DNA of 64,000 nt, taken from NCBI GenBank assembly GCA_020832235.1, contig JAFIEZ010000019.1, positions 1 through 64,000 of the forward strand. The letters run 5' to 3'. Numbering within the stretch: position 1 is the stretch's first letter; every line of letters starts with the position of its first letter. The position numbers and the translations under genes are program-made. The notes under the pieces were generated by a model. The model was not told where the DNA came from, made no database searches, and was given only the letters and a program-made list of their open reading frames with translations. Shown here one piece after another: positions 27,979 through 37,140 of this stretch. This stretch comes from Bacteroidota bacterium (GTDB lineage Bacteria; Bacteroidota; Rhodothermia; Balneolales; HLUCCA01).

Positions 27979-28392
27979 CTAAGGCTCAAGATGTTTTTTA
28001 CCTGCGTTCTGCACAATATCGGCAACTTGCTTCAGCAAAATTTCAAAATCAAGTGGCTTTGCATGCACTCCGTCAAGGCCCATTCGGATGTAGATGTTCT
28101 CGTTGTTGTACACACAATAGCAGGCTATGACTAAAATAGGACAATCAATTTGGTTCTTTTTGTGGCGTTTAGCCAGACTCCGGTTAATTTCACAATTACT
28201 ACCAGTATCAGCCAGGATGATGTCGAACTCTTGAAAGCTGGCTTTGTTCACCAGATCTTCGATATTTGTACTATGGAAAACCTCATGACCTTCAGATGTG
28301 AACAGGTCAGATAATGAGTCTCCGATATCTGTATTGGGTTCGATTAAAAATAGTTTTTTTTGGTCCCATTTGTATTCCCCAGCAACTTGCAA
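27979..28392 (-). CDS. Stand-alone receiver-domain protein
   Basis: A 137-residue response-regulator receiver domain without an output domain. The acidic pocket residues fall in FLIEPNTD, the phosphoacceptor Asp in DIILADTGS, and the conserved Lys in DGVHAKPLDFEIL. The usual Asp pair near the first strand is replaced by Glu-Pro-Asn, so phosphorylation chemistry may be altered. The start is uncertain, probably TTG at 28392. No kinase is adjacent; the orphan kinase at 6356 is too far to link. Single-domain receivers often relay phosphate or act through protein contacts. Confidence 0.75.
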   Translation of the reverse strand: MQVAGEYKWDQKKLFLIEPNTDIGDSLSDLFTSEGHEVFHSTNIEDLVNKASFQEFDIILADTGSNCEINRSLAKRHKKNQIDCPILVIACYCVYNNENIYIRMGLDGVHAKPLDFEILLKQVADIVQNAGKKHLEP

Positions 28393-28421
28393 ATCGTAAA
28401 TAAGTTATCGGTAGTATAATG

Positions 28422-28450
28422 AAGGCCCCGGTTTTTCATACCAGGGCCTT
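28422..28450. terminator. GC-rich hairpin, possible terminator without T-run
   Basis: Arms AAGGCCC-C-GG and CC-A-GGGCCTT enclose a 9-base loop. No T-tract follows on either strand, so it is either a weak or factor-assisted terminator of minus-strand transcription from the amidase gene or an RNA element in the leader of the receiver gene. Confidence 0.4.
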
Positions 28451-28501
28451 ATTAGATACAAATTATGTATGCTATTAGGTCGTCAATAAAGTCTAATCTA
28501 A

Positions 28502-28579
28502 TTAGAAGCTGTTTACAGCTTCAATCATAAATCCGCTGAATTCAGCACCCTGTCGCGGTCCAAAGGTAAACCCATCGTA
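28502..28579 (-). pseudogene. Possible leftover C-terminal coding fragment
   Basis: Behind the amidase stop, a different minus-strand frame reads KSYDGFTFGPRQGAEFSGF and then MIEAVNSF before a TAA at 28502-28504. The composition is protein-like and free of stops for over 50 codons, although there is no start codon with a suitable position outside the amidase. It could be the tail of a lost gene or chance. A perfect small palindrome TCTAAT-CTA-ATTAGA (28492-28506) spans its stop. Confidence 0.25.
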
Positions 28580-28605
28580 GGACTTTAGCTTAGATTTCCT
28601 TCGTT

Positions 28606-30270
28606 TTAAAATAAGGGTGGTCGTTGCCGGTGAAAATCGGTCACCTGCTGGTAGGCCCTTGCCACAGCCAAAGCATTACCCTCCTCGAAGAGATGTGCAT
28701 TAATCGTTATGCTGGTAGGCATTCCCTGAGCGTTGAAACCATTCGGAATTACGACAGAAGGATGACCGGTAAGATTGGTTATGGGTAAGTTACCACCGGC
28801 AAATGCAGGAGTGATAAACACATCGACCTCCCGTATAGCCTCATGCACTTGCTGCTGAAGCAATGTTCGTGCCCGAGAAGCCTGTATATACTCAACTGCA
28901 GGAACCATTCGAGCTGTACGGAACACATTAGGCCAGGCATTTCTAATTTGACGTACCATTTCCGCATCCCGTCCAGATCGTGTTAAATCATCAAATGCCG
29001 CTGCAGCTTCTACATTCAACATTTGAATTATTGGTGAAACCGGAAACTCCGGCAATTCAATGGGTACTAGCTGTGCTCCTAGTGAACGGAGAACATCAAG
29101 TGTTGCCAAATCGTTTTCCTGACCGGGATAAGTGCTATTAAAAACAGCCTGATGGTATCCGATTCGAAGGCTGCTGAAATTAATTCGCGCATCATAGTTG
29201 AAAGGAAAATCCAGTAACGAAGGGTCTAATTTGTCAGGACCATAGATGGCGTTGAAAACCAGCGCTGCATCTTCGGCACTTCGGGTTATGGGTCCAATCT
29301 TATCCATACTCCAGCTAAGCGCCATTGCTCCATGCCTGCTTACTCTGCCGTAAGAGGGTCGTAATCCTGATACACCATTTCGAGTAGCCGGTGAGACTAT
29401 AGAGCCATAGGTTTCACTTCCGATAGCAAAGGCTGCCATACCAGCCGCTACTCCGGCCGACGAACCGGCGCTGGAACCGCTTGCACCGAACTCGGTATTC
29501 CAGGGCGAATTCGTTCGACCCTTGAACCAGACATCCCCCCAGGCCAATGCCCCCAACGACACTTTGGCCAGGTGAACTGCACCGGCTTCATTCAGTTTGC
29601 GAATTACCGTGGCTGTTTCTTCGAGCACCTGGTCGCGGTATGGCATAGCCCCCCACGTGGTGGGATACCCTTCCAATGCAAGTAAATCTTTCGTGAAATA
29701 GGGAATTCCGTGAAGCGGACCTCGGTACAGTCCTGCTTCAATTTCTTCATCAGCCTTACTCGCCTGTTCCAGTGCCAAGTCTTGCGTAAGTGTAACAATC
29801 ACATTCAAAATAGGGTCGTACCGTTCAATTCTGTCTAGATATATTTGCGTGAGTTCAACGGATGTAATCTGGCGGCTCTGTAGTAAGTGGGCCATTTCGG
29901 CAACGGTAAAGTATGCCAGTTCCTCCAGGTTTTGAGGGCGTTCAATTTGTAATGGCAAATCCCACCGAAGCGGTCGTTGGGTTGAAGGTGGCTGCATGCC
30001 ACTAACCAGCGGATTAAACTGTACCGATGGCCACACAGAATTAGGCATTTCAAGGGCGCGGATAGCCTCATACCCATCTACAGCAGAGCGTACTCCTTCT
30101 AGCATGGAATCGCGATTCGCTGGTGTAAATGAAACGCCTGCAATTTTTTCGGCAGCACGGAGGTCGCTCGTCACCACATCATCATTTCTTTCTGTGCCGA
30201 AGACCCATATTAACGATACCAATAACACCCCGGCAAGAAATGACGGGATAATCACCTTTAGCTGTTGCAT
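28606..30270 (-). CDS. Amidase signature family hydrolase, membrane-anchored or exported
   Basis: A 554-residue amidase-signature enzyme. The Ser-cisSer-Lys triad is visible: the lysine in YFTKDLLALEG, and the signature GASGSSAGSSAGVAAG with TYGSIVSPATRNGVSG for the two serines. The N-terminus is a hydrophobic helix (IIPSFLAGVLLVSLIWVFG), so the enzyme is probably exported or anchored, unlike GatA. An extra region of about 110 residues precedes the catalytic domain. A role in tRNA amidation is unlikely because of the signal segment and the absence of gatB/gatC. Substrates in this family range from amides to peptides. Confidence 0.88.
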   Translation of the reverse strand: MQQLKVIIPSFLAGVLLVSLIWVFGTERNDDVVTSDLRAAEKIAGVSFTPANRDSMLEGVRSAVDGYEAIRALEMPNSVWPSVQFNPLVSGMQPPSTQRPLRWDLPLQIERPQNLEELAYFTVAEMAHLLQSRQITSVELTQIYLDRIERYDPILNVIVTLTQDLALEQASKADEEIEAGLYRGPLHGIPYFTKDLLALEGYPTTWGAMPYRDQVLEETATVIRKLNEAGAVHLAKVSLGALAWGDVWFKGRTNSPWNTEFGASGSSAGSSAGVAAGMAAFAIGSETYGSIVSPATRNGVSGLRPSYGRVSRHGAMALSWSMDKIGPITRSAEDAALVFNAIYGPDKLDPSLLDFPFNYDARINFSSLRIGYHQAVFNSTYPGQENDLATLDVLRSLGAQLVPIELPEFPVSPIIQMLNVEAAAAFDDLTRSGRDAEMVRQIRNAWPNVFRTARMVPAVEYIQASRARTLLQQQVHEAIREVDVFITPAFAGGNLPITNLTGHPSVVIPNGFNAQGMPTSITINAHLFEEGNALAVARAYQQVTDFHRQRPPLF

Positions 30271-30345
30271 ACATAGACTCCTGTTTTTCCTATAAGATAA
30301 ACCAACCTAATGAATTAATTGATTGGTTGAAACTCCAATTCTTTT

Positions 30346-31320
30346 TTAAGAATTTTTTAGCAATCTGATTACATCACGGCAAAAATATGTTGCTATCAGA
30401 TCTGCACCAGCCCTTCGGAAACTAAGCATAGTTTCCATAATCGCCTGATCTTGATTGAGCCAACCTTTGGCTGAAGCAGCCTTGATCATTGCGTACTCTC
30501 CACTCACATGGTACGCTGCAACCGGGATGTCGGCAACTTCACGAATAGCCCGTACTACATCCAGGTAAGGCACACCGGGTTTGACCATCACAATATCTGC
30601 CCCCTCTTCAATATCCAGCAGGGTTTCCCGAATAGCCTCGCGAATATTGGCCGGGTTCATCTGATACGTTTTTTTGTCGCCAAAACCGGGGGCCGAATCC
30701 AGTGCATCTCGAAAGGGACCATAAAAACAAGAAGCATATTTGGCACTGTAGGCCATAATTGCAGTATTGGGGTGACCTGAAATTTCCAGAGCCTCGCGAA
30801 TAGCGGCCACTCGTCCGTCCATCATATCGGACGGAGCTACGGCATCTGCTCCAGCCTGCGCATGCGATACAGCCATTTGAGCCAGTACTTGCACAGTTCG
30901 GTCATTTACAATCTCACCGTCTTCAACAATGCCGTCATGACCATACGATGAATATGGATCCAGAGCTACATCTGTCATCACTGTAATGTCGGAGACAGCT
31001 TTTTTTATAGCACGGATACTTCGCTGCATAAGTCCGTCTGGATTCACCGCTTCCGAGCCTTTGTTATCTTTCAGACCATCATCAACCTTCACAAAGAGCA
31101 ACACCGCAGGTACACCCATCTCTTTTAGCTCGGCAATTTCGTTCAGGGCCAGATCCAGGCTATACCGATAGTAACCTGGCATAGAGGATATTTCTTCGCG
31201 TATTTGTTCACCTTCAATAATAAAAATCGGAGCAATGAGATTTGCAGGAGTTAACTGGTGCTCCGTTGCCATCCTTCGCATTGAAGCCGTAGCTCGAAGT
31301 CTTCGCGGACGAATATGCAT
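30346..31320 (-). CDS. hemB: Delta-aminolevulinic acid dehydratase (porphobilinogen synthase)
   Basis: Condenses two 5-aminolevulinates to porphobilinogen. The 324 residues hold RPRRLRATASMRRM at the N-terminus and PIFIIEGEQIREEISSMPGY. The metal-binding region reads DVALDPYSSYGHDGI, without the zinc-binding cysteine cluster, so the enzyme probably uses Mg2+. The Schiff-base lysines lie in YSAKYASCFYGPFRD and MVKPGVPYLD. It stands between an amidase and the CotH protein, but is part of the set of heme genes in this region. Confidence 0.97.
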   Translation of the reverse strand: MHIRPRRLRATASMRRMATEHQLTPANLIAPIFIIEGEQIREEISSMPGYYRYSLDLALNEIAELKEMGVPAVLLFVKVDDGLKDNKGSEAVNPDGLMQRSIRAIKKAVSDITVMTDVALDPYSSYGHDGIVEDGEIVNDRTVQVLAQMAVSHAQAGADAVAPSDMMDGRVAAIREALEISGHPNTAIMAYSAKYASCFYGPFRDALDSAPGFGDKKTYQMNPANIREAIRETLLDIEEGADIVMVKPGVPYLDVVRAIREVADIPVAAYHVSGEYAMIKAASAKGWLNQDQAIMETMLSFRRAGADLIATYFCRDVIRLLKNS

Positions 31321-31409
31321 AATACATTCATTATTTCGTGTATGGTTTCCATAAACTGCGTGTTTAGCAGGTAGCTATGAAAATACGAAATGAACAGCAG
31401 ATATCTTGG

Positions 31410-34274
31410 TTAGCGTATCAGCAACATCTTCCCTGACTGTACTTCTCCGTTTACAGCAAGTTGGTAAACGTACACACCCGTACTCAATCCACTTGCATCA
31501 AATACAACATTATGGGTACCAGGCGCTGAACGCTGGTCTACCAAAGTGGTAACCAATCGACCAAGCGTATCGTAAATACGTAGATTAACATAGGCATCTG
31601 AAGGAAGGTGATACCTGATCGTCGTGCTTGGATTAAATGGGTTGGGATAATTACCCAACAATACAAAGCTTGAAGGAATCTGGGGATTATCCACAGACAC
31701 CGACATATCATAACCATACATGGTAATATTATTAAACCGAACATTACCATCGAATCCGGTGGTAGTTTCCCCCGAAAACGTCAATCTTATTGCGAAGTTA
31801 TCATTGTCTGTAATCTCCTCAATACCGTTAAATTCGAAACTAAATAATGCGAAGTCATCTTCGGGCAAAGGAATATATGCATCCTCAGTAATGTATGGGG
31901 TCCAGGTAAAAGTAGAGTCGGTGCTGTACCAAAGTTGCATTAATTCCTGACCGTTTGCAGTTCGACTAGCAGCGAACGAAAAAGAAACATCGGTATATCC
32001 TGATGTAGGTGCTAAAAAAACAAGCTCAGATTTACGCAGTGTGTCATCAACAACAGCCTTGGAGGGGTTTCTTACACGTATTCCGCGCATTGTCTCCAGA
32101 TCGACGCCAAGTTCAGTAATATTATCCGTTATGTTAATACGTGTTGGATCATTAACACGGTCCATTATACCTGCCGAAGGATTGTTTTCGTCTATATTTT
32201 GGATGGCAGGGTAATACTCCAATATGCCTGTTGTACCCGTTGAAAACCAGCTATCGATCGTATAAAGCGGTGTATTATTAGGTAAATCTTCGTCAAAAAA
32301 CCAGAAATGAATGAGCTCTTTACGGCTTGATGGTGCTCTTAAATCAAACACGAGTTCAAGATTGAGGTCCGATTCAGGGTTCAAGACAAGTACCGATGAC
32401 TCAGATAGTATTTCACCGTTCAGGCTCCATTCGGTAAACTGAAAGCCTTCCGAGGAGATTATCTGTATGGTAAGTGGCTCCCCTTCTTGATGGAAAATAC
32501 TCCAGTTCAGCTGGTCGGTACTCATTTTTATACCATTTACCAGAATATCTTGCAGCGCTCCGTGGGGAGCGACCAAATTAACGCTCAGAATATCGATGTC
32601 AAAAAAATCCTCCAGGTGTGTTTTTGCGAAATCTCGGCGATTGACTGCAAAATCGTGATGTCTTTCAATATGATGATTCCATTCTTCCATGGAGTAAGGG
32701 TAACCCCAACGCTGCACGTGATCTGACATTGCCAGTTGAATAGCCTGCTGCCTCTCATTGATTACAGCACTTATATATTCAGGGTGAAAGACTGTATTCA
32801 GCAGATATATATAGCGGGTGATAAACGCCCGGCTGAAATGTTCATTTTCCAACAGTTTTCGTAAAAATAGAGTCGACCAATCCGGATTAGGCCAATCGGC
32901 GTTACCTTCTTCTGTTGAATGAATAAGCATGTCTTTGTCAACCACATCAAAACCTGCATCTAAATCATAGGCTATCCATCGGAAACGTCCATCTTTAAAT
33001 GGGTCGTCTGAAACAGGCTCACCTCGATATCGGAAATAGTCGATATTATTTCCAGGCCAGTCGAGGTTGACAAAGTGAATGTTTAACAGCTTATAATCTA
33101 TAAAATTAGCGATGTCAATCTGTTCAGCAATCGTTACATATGCAAGGCTATCGGCAAGATCAAGGTTGCGAAAATGGGATACCAACTCGTTAAAGGCAAC
33201 GTCATCACCTTCCTTCACTCCTCCGAAATAAGTAAGAAAATCTAAATTTTCACGAACAATTCCGGTTCTACGCTCAAAATAATGATGGTCGTAACGTTCC
33301 CTGATGTTATGTATTCCCCAGTATTCGCCGTTGATATAAACTAATGCAGGTTGAAAATCCTGAGTGATAACATTCAATGATCGACCAATCTGCTGTATCG
33401 CTCCATCACGGAACATCGTCGGTCTGAATGCAAAATCCTGACCTGAGTTACGCAAAAGTAGTCGTTTGAAACTCTGGTCATTACCTTTACCAAAAAAAGG
33501 ATAGTTGAGTGTAGATACCCCATAGTCGCTTCGAGCATACACGCGAAGCGACTTCATCGGCAGTGCCCTGCTTCCACTACCATGAATGCGAAGCCCGACT
33601 TGTTGCCCCAACACTCTTTGCCCACCAACATAATATTCAAATTGGGCACTACGCTCCCATTCATCACCACGTTGATGATAATTTGCATTATTAAAGCCCC
33701 AGATATTCGTCCCGTATCCATTTTCGTTATAAATATCCCCGGGCACATAAATACCGCGTGCATCACTGAACAAATCATCGCGATCTGTAATAATTGAAAT
33801 TACCGGCAATTCAGGTTCTTCTATTCCAATAAACCAAGTACCATGATTTTCTTGTGAGATTATACCGCTTGATAAACGCGCTACAGCTCGAATAGTATTT
33901 GCACGATACCCCTCGTATGAAGGAGATCTCCAGCCAAATCCACGGGAGTTGGTTTCGATGGGGTTCGTTCGGATGGCTGAAAGTGATGAGGAGTCATATT
34001 CAACGGAGAGTAGCGGTACAACCTCATGAAAACGTTCTGCTGAATTACTGATTTCACCGTTTTTCACGGGACTGGAGCCGTCGGTAGTGAACCAAATTTC
34101 TGCGTCATCAAGCGGATGCAGCATTTGCAAGGACACAGGTTCGTCATAAAACCCCGGACTTACCGAAAAAACCGGTGGTATTACTGCGGTTTGGGCGGAA
34201 AGTGTACCCGTGACAATAAAACATCCCAAAAGTAAAAAAAACGTCAATGCCAGGCGACGTGTACGAGGATTCAT
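31410..34274 (-). CDS. T9SS-secreted CotH kinase-family protein
   Basis: A 954-residue secreted protein. Signal peptide: RRLALTFFLLLGCFIVTGTL then SAQ. A chitobiase C-terminal-like segment follows (about residues 35-120; EIWFTTDGSSPV). The CotH-like domain spans about residues 180-560 (RIHGSGSRALPMKSLRVYAR, RPTMFRDGAIQQI, YINGEYWGIHNIRERYD). CotH proteins are atypical protein kinases that phosphorylate coat proteins in spore formers. Then comes a beta-sandwich region and a T9SS type A sorting domain (NYPNPFNPSTTIRYHLP to GKMLLIR). The ATG at 34274 is preferred over the TTG five codons earlier. Function in a non-spore-former is unknown. Confidence 0.85.
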   Translation of the reverse strand: MNPRTRRLALTFFLLLGCFIVTGTLSAQTAVIPPVFSVSPGFYDEPVSLQMLHPLDDAEIWFTTDGSSPVKNGEISNSAERFHEVVPLLSVEYDSSSLSAIRTNPIETNSRGFGWRSPSYEGYRANTIRAVARLSSGIISQENHGTWFIGIEEPELPVISIITDRDDLFSDARGIYVPGDIYNENGYGTNIWGFNNANYHQRGDEWERSAQFEYYVGGQRVLGQQVGLRIHGSGSRALPMKSLRVYARSDYGVSTLNYPFFGKGNDQSFKRLLLRNSGQDFAFRPTMFRDGAIQQIGRSLNVITQDFQPALVYINGEYWGIHNIRERYDHHYFERRTGIVRENLDFLTYFGGVKEGDDVAFNELVSHFRNLDLADSLAYVTIAEQIDIANFIDYKLLNIHFVNLDWPGNNIDYFRYRGEPVSDDPFKDGRFRWIAYDLDAGFDVVDKDMLIHSTEEGNADWPNPDWSTLFLRKLLENEHFSRAFITRYIYLLNTVFHPEYISAVINERQQAIQLAMSDHVQRWGYPYSMEEWNHHIERHHDFAVNRRDFAKTHLEDFFDIDILSVNLVAPHGALQDILVNGIKMSTDQLNWSIFHQEGEPLTIQIISSEGFQFTEWSLNGEILSESSVLVLNPESDLNLELVFDLRAPSSRKELIHFWFFDEDLPNNTPLYTIDSWFSTGTTGILEYYPAIQNIDENNPSAGIMDRVNDPTRINITDNITELGVDLETMRGIRVRNPSKAVVDDTLRKSELVFLAPTSGYTDVSFSFAASRTANGQELMQLWYSTDSTFTWTPYITEDAYIPLPEDDFALFSFEFNGIEEITDNDNFAIRLTFSGETTTGFDGNVRFNNITMYGYDMSVSVDNPQIPSSFVLLGNYPNPFNPSTTIRYHLPSDAYVNLRIYDTLGRLVTTLVDQRSAPGTHNVVFDASGLSTGVYVYQLAVNGEVQSGKMLLIR

Positions 34275-34303
34275 CCGATTTTGAATCAAACCAAACTTTA
34301 AAT

Positions 34304-34350
34304 AAAAAAAACCATCCGATATTTAATATATAATCAAATACCAGATGGTT
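34304..34350 (-). terminator. Terminator after the 16-residue-repeat protein gene
   Basis: On the minus strand, AACCATC (34344-34350) pairs with GATGGTT (34310-34316), and the inner GTATTT pairs with AAATAT; a run of seven T follows (34304-34310). It lies between the stop at 34426 and the CotH gene, so the two genes are probably separate transcription units. Confidence 0.75.
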
Positions 34351-34425
34351 AAGAACATGTATAAAATAAGGATTATAGGGCGAATTCTATGTATAAATGT
34401 ATAAAAGATTGCCAGTTAACTAATC

Positions 34426-35979
34426 CTAGAAAATTTGTACCCCTGCGGTGAACCCAACCCAGAATCTGTAATCGGTATTGCCGCGACTGGTTTCGAAAAT
34501 TGTGTATGGAGTGAAATCATCTCGGTTAGGGTGATTGGTGATGAGCATATTAAAGGACGGGCCGGCATAAACCGAAAATCTATTCCCCAATGTTCGACCC
34601 AATAAATAGCTGTATGCATATTGTTGATTAAGCGTTTCTATGGCCGAATCATCATCTACCATCAGCGTTGCCGACCATCCTCTTTTAACAAAATAGTTTT
34701 CCAGTGCGGGCCTGTTCCAGGCTTCGTCCAGGGGTTGAATCCTGCCTAAGTGCCACCCCAACTGTGCTGCCTCATTACCATTTCCAACCGATTTAATTCC
34801 CAGCGAAATCATGTTATATATTTCCCGGGTTCCAGTTTTAACACCAAAATTTAAAAACCCCAGCTCATCACCCCATATATCAATGTTTTTCCGTCCGTTT
34901 CCGTACCAGCTGATGAATCCAATGGGCAACCCTTCAAAATGTTGCGCATAGTTAAACGGGGCAATTTGTAACCCCGTTGCGGAAGTAGAAATATTCGCAA
35001 ATCCTGCAACACTTAGGCCAGTAATATCCTGAGCAATGTTACTGAATCCCGCCACGCTTAATCCTTCAATAGTTTTACCTATGGTGAGTAAGCCACTTAC
35101 GGTGAGTCCTGATATGTCGCCACCTCCAATTGTTCCCAGGCCGGAAACAACGAGTCCTTCAATATCGTCACCTGCGACAAGTCCAAGACCAGAAACTAAA
35201 AGACCGGATGCATCTCTGCCGGCAACCATCATTCCACCGGTTACATTCAGCCCCTCAATATCTCTGCCTGCAGCCGAAAAAAGTCCGCTAACCTGTAATC
35301 CACTCGCATCCTGCAAAGCCAGATTGCCAACACCCGATAATTGAATTCCCTCCATATCATTGCCTGAGAAGTTTATAATGCTGGCAATTTGTATACCAGA
35401 CATATCACCTCTACCAGCATTAATCATACCTCCCACCTGAATTCCTTCTATATCTTCACCGGCAATATTCATTAATGATGAATACTGAAATCCACGCATA
35501 TTTGCCCCTGCGATGTTTCCAAGTCCGGACAGTTGTACGCCTTCCATATTGTTTCGGGCGATGTTAACGCCACCGGCCAACTGCAACCCCTGAACGTCGG
35601 TGCCGGCATAATTCGCTGCTGCCGCCAGGTTGATTCCTGCAAGTCTGCCACCTGAAACATTTACCGCCCCCAGTTGAAAACGGGCATGTGTGTAATATTT
35701 ATTGATATTCACAATACCAAGCTCATAACCGTCTTCAAGGCCACCATTATAGCCCGCAATCAGATTTATGGAAAACCTGGCACTGTACCTGGTAGCGTCG
35801 GTCCCATTGGTACTTATTCCTGGCAGCAAACTCATTCTGAAAGGACGATGAAGCAAGCCGTAGGTCTCGTGATCGTCTGTCCAGCCAAAGCTAACACCAG
35901 ATGATTGAGCGTTTACAGAACTAAAGGGAAAAGCGATAACCAATAAAGCGAAAAGAGAAGCAGTATAAATAGCCTTCAT
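34426..35979 (-). CDS. Surface protein with LA_2272-type 16-residue repeats
   Basis: A 517-residue exported protein: signal peptide (MKAIYTASLFALLVIAFPFS, ending VNAQ), a short beta-rich N-terminal part, then about 14 units of 15-16 residues (residues 115-330), then a barrel-like C-terminal part ending DYRFWVGFTAGVQIF. The repeat consensus is G-I/L-x-V/L-S-G-L-x-x-I-A-G-x-D-I-E. The repeats resemble the LA_2272-type surface repeats known from Leptospira and Bacteroidota and would form a regular beta-solenoid. The final aromatic residue suggests outer-membrane insertion. I chose the ATG at 35979 for the signal peptide; an in-frame ATG lies 13 codons upstream. The function is not known. Confidence 0.8.
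   Translation of the reverse strand: MKAIYTASLFALLVIAFPFSSVNAQSSGVSFGWTDDHETYGLLHRPFRMSLLPGISTNGTDATRYSARFSINLIAGYNGGLEDGYELGIVNINKYYTHARFQLGAVNVSGGRLAGINLAAAANYAGTDVQGLQLAGGVNIARNNMEGVQLSGLGNIAGANMRGFQYSSLMNIAGEDIEGIQVGGMINAGRGDMSGIQIASIINFSGNDMEGIQLSGVGNLALQDASGLQVSGLFSAAGRDIEGLNVTGGMMVAGRDASGLLVSGLGLVAGDDIEGLVVSGLGTIGGGDISGLTVSGLLTIGKTIEGLSVAGFSNIAQDITGLSVAGFANISTSATGLQIAPFNYAQHFEGLPIGFISWYGNGRKNIDIWGDELGFLNFGVKTGTREIYNMISLGIKSVGNGNEAAQLGWHLGRIQPLDEAWNRPALENYFVKRGWSATLMVDDDSAIETLNQQYAYSYLLGRTLGNRFSVYAGPSFNMLITNHPNRDDFTPYTIFETSRGNTDYRFWVGFTAGVQIF
34990..35637 (-). repeat. 48-base coding repeat array inside the surface protein
   Basis: About 14 head-to-tail degenerate units of 45-48 bases, each encoding one 15-16-residue beta-solenoid step. 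The units have diverged at the DNA level but keep the Gly and Ser-Gly positions in the protein. This is selection on protein structure rather than recent expansion. Confidence 0.7.
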
Positions 35980-36060
35980 AAAATTGTAGTTATAAATTCG
36001 TAGATGTTTATTAAACATGCTACGTTCTACGCTAGAAACACTACATAAGTTATACGCTTA

Positions 36061-37140
36061 TTACGCCCAATCTACAGGTTTTTTCAAAACTGATAGTAGG
36101 CTTGCTTCCGGGCTGCCCATAGCCGGACGAGCGTCATAGTCCCACCTGACTCTCGGAGGCAGACTCATCAGAATCGATTCAACCCTGCCATTCGTACGCA
36201 AACCAAAGAGCGTGCCACGGTCATGAATCAAGTTAAATTCAACATACCTGCCCCGCCGAAGCTCCTGCCAGTAACGTTGTTCTTCACTAAATGACTTCGA
36301 TGCATGCTTTTCAACGATAGGGATATAGGCGTCAATAAATGCCTGCCCGTTATTTTTCGCCAGATCGAGGAGCTGACTATAGGTAAGCTTGGGTACAACT
36401 GTGTGTTCACCTTGAGCATTCACGGCAGTCGTAGTGGACTTGTCTGTACCGGATGCTGGTTGAGAGGCTTGTATTTTGGCCGATGGCGACGCCCCTCTCC
36501 GGTTTGATGCAGCCTTTTCAAGCGATACAGCGGTCTGTCTGTCTTGAGTTGACGTACGCCCCAGGTCAACGGGGCGCAGATAGTCATAGAAGATGCCACC
36601 AATTCCGCGTGACTCTCCCCTGTGAGCGTTATAGAAATACGCATCACACTGTTTTTTGAACACAGGATATAAATCTGCGTGAATACGATCACACGCCTGC
36701 TTGTGCAGTACGTGAAACGCGCGGGCATCTTCTTCATCCAGATAGTAGGGAGTAAGATCGGCACCGCCTCCAAACCAGGCATCTACAACCTCGCCCCCCT
36801 CCTTTTCATAGAGTTCAAAGTAACGATAATTGGCATGAACCGTTGGCACCAACGGACTCTGAGGATGTATAACCAGAGAAATACCGGCTGCCATGAAAAA
36901 CCCTTGTGTTACACCGAAGCGTTCTCGAATAAACTCGGGTAATGCTCCATGAACAATCGAAGTATTTACGCCACCCTTCTCAAACACATTCCCGTTTGCA
37001 ATAACGCGGGTCTTTCCACCGCCACCACCTTCACGCGTCCAGAGGTCCTCCTGAAATACCGCTTTACCATCAACCGCCTCCAGCGACAGACAAATATCAT
37101 TTTGTAGCCGGTGGATGAGTTCTATGAAAGCTGCTTTCAT
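36061..37140 (-). CDS. hemF: Coproporphyrinogen III oxidase, oxygen-dependent
   Basis: Oxidative decarboxylation of coproporphyrinogen III to protoporphyrinogen IX using O2, which marks aerobic heme synthesis. The family core is visible: VFEKGGVNTSIVHG, HANYRYFEL, WFGGGADLTPYYLDEED, NAHRGESRGIGGIFYDYL, RYVEFNLIHDRGTLFGL and PPRVRWDYD. The protein has 359 residues, about 55 longer than usual, due to a Ser/Thr/Ala/Gln-rich insert at residues 193-248 between the metal-site half and the C-terminal part. The ATG overlaps the hemE stop (ATGA). It ends the hemH-A-C-D-E-F run. Confidence 0.95.
   Translation of the reverse strand: MKAAFIELIHRLQNDICLSLEAVDGKAVFQEDLWTREGGGGGKTRVIANGNVFEKGGVNTSIVHGALPEFIRERFGVTQGFFMAAGISLVIHPQSPLVPTVHANYRYFELYEKEGGEVVDAWFGGGADLTPYYLDEEDARAFHVLHKQACDRIHADLYPVFKKQCDAYFYNAHRGESRGIGGIFYDYLRPVDLGRTSTQDRQTAVSLEKAASNRRGASPSAKIQASQPASGTDKSTTTAVNAQGEHTVVPKLTYSQLLDLAKNNGQAFIDAYIPIVEKHASKSFSEEQRYWQELRRGRYVEFNLIHDRGTLFGLRTNGRVESILMSLPPRVRWDYDARPAMGSPEASLLSVLKKPVDWA

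Noticed and set aside
28606-30270. GatA subunit of the amidotransferase
   Set aside because: It has a signal-like N-terminal helix, an extra N-terminal region, and no gatB or gatC nearby.
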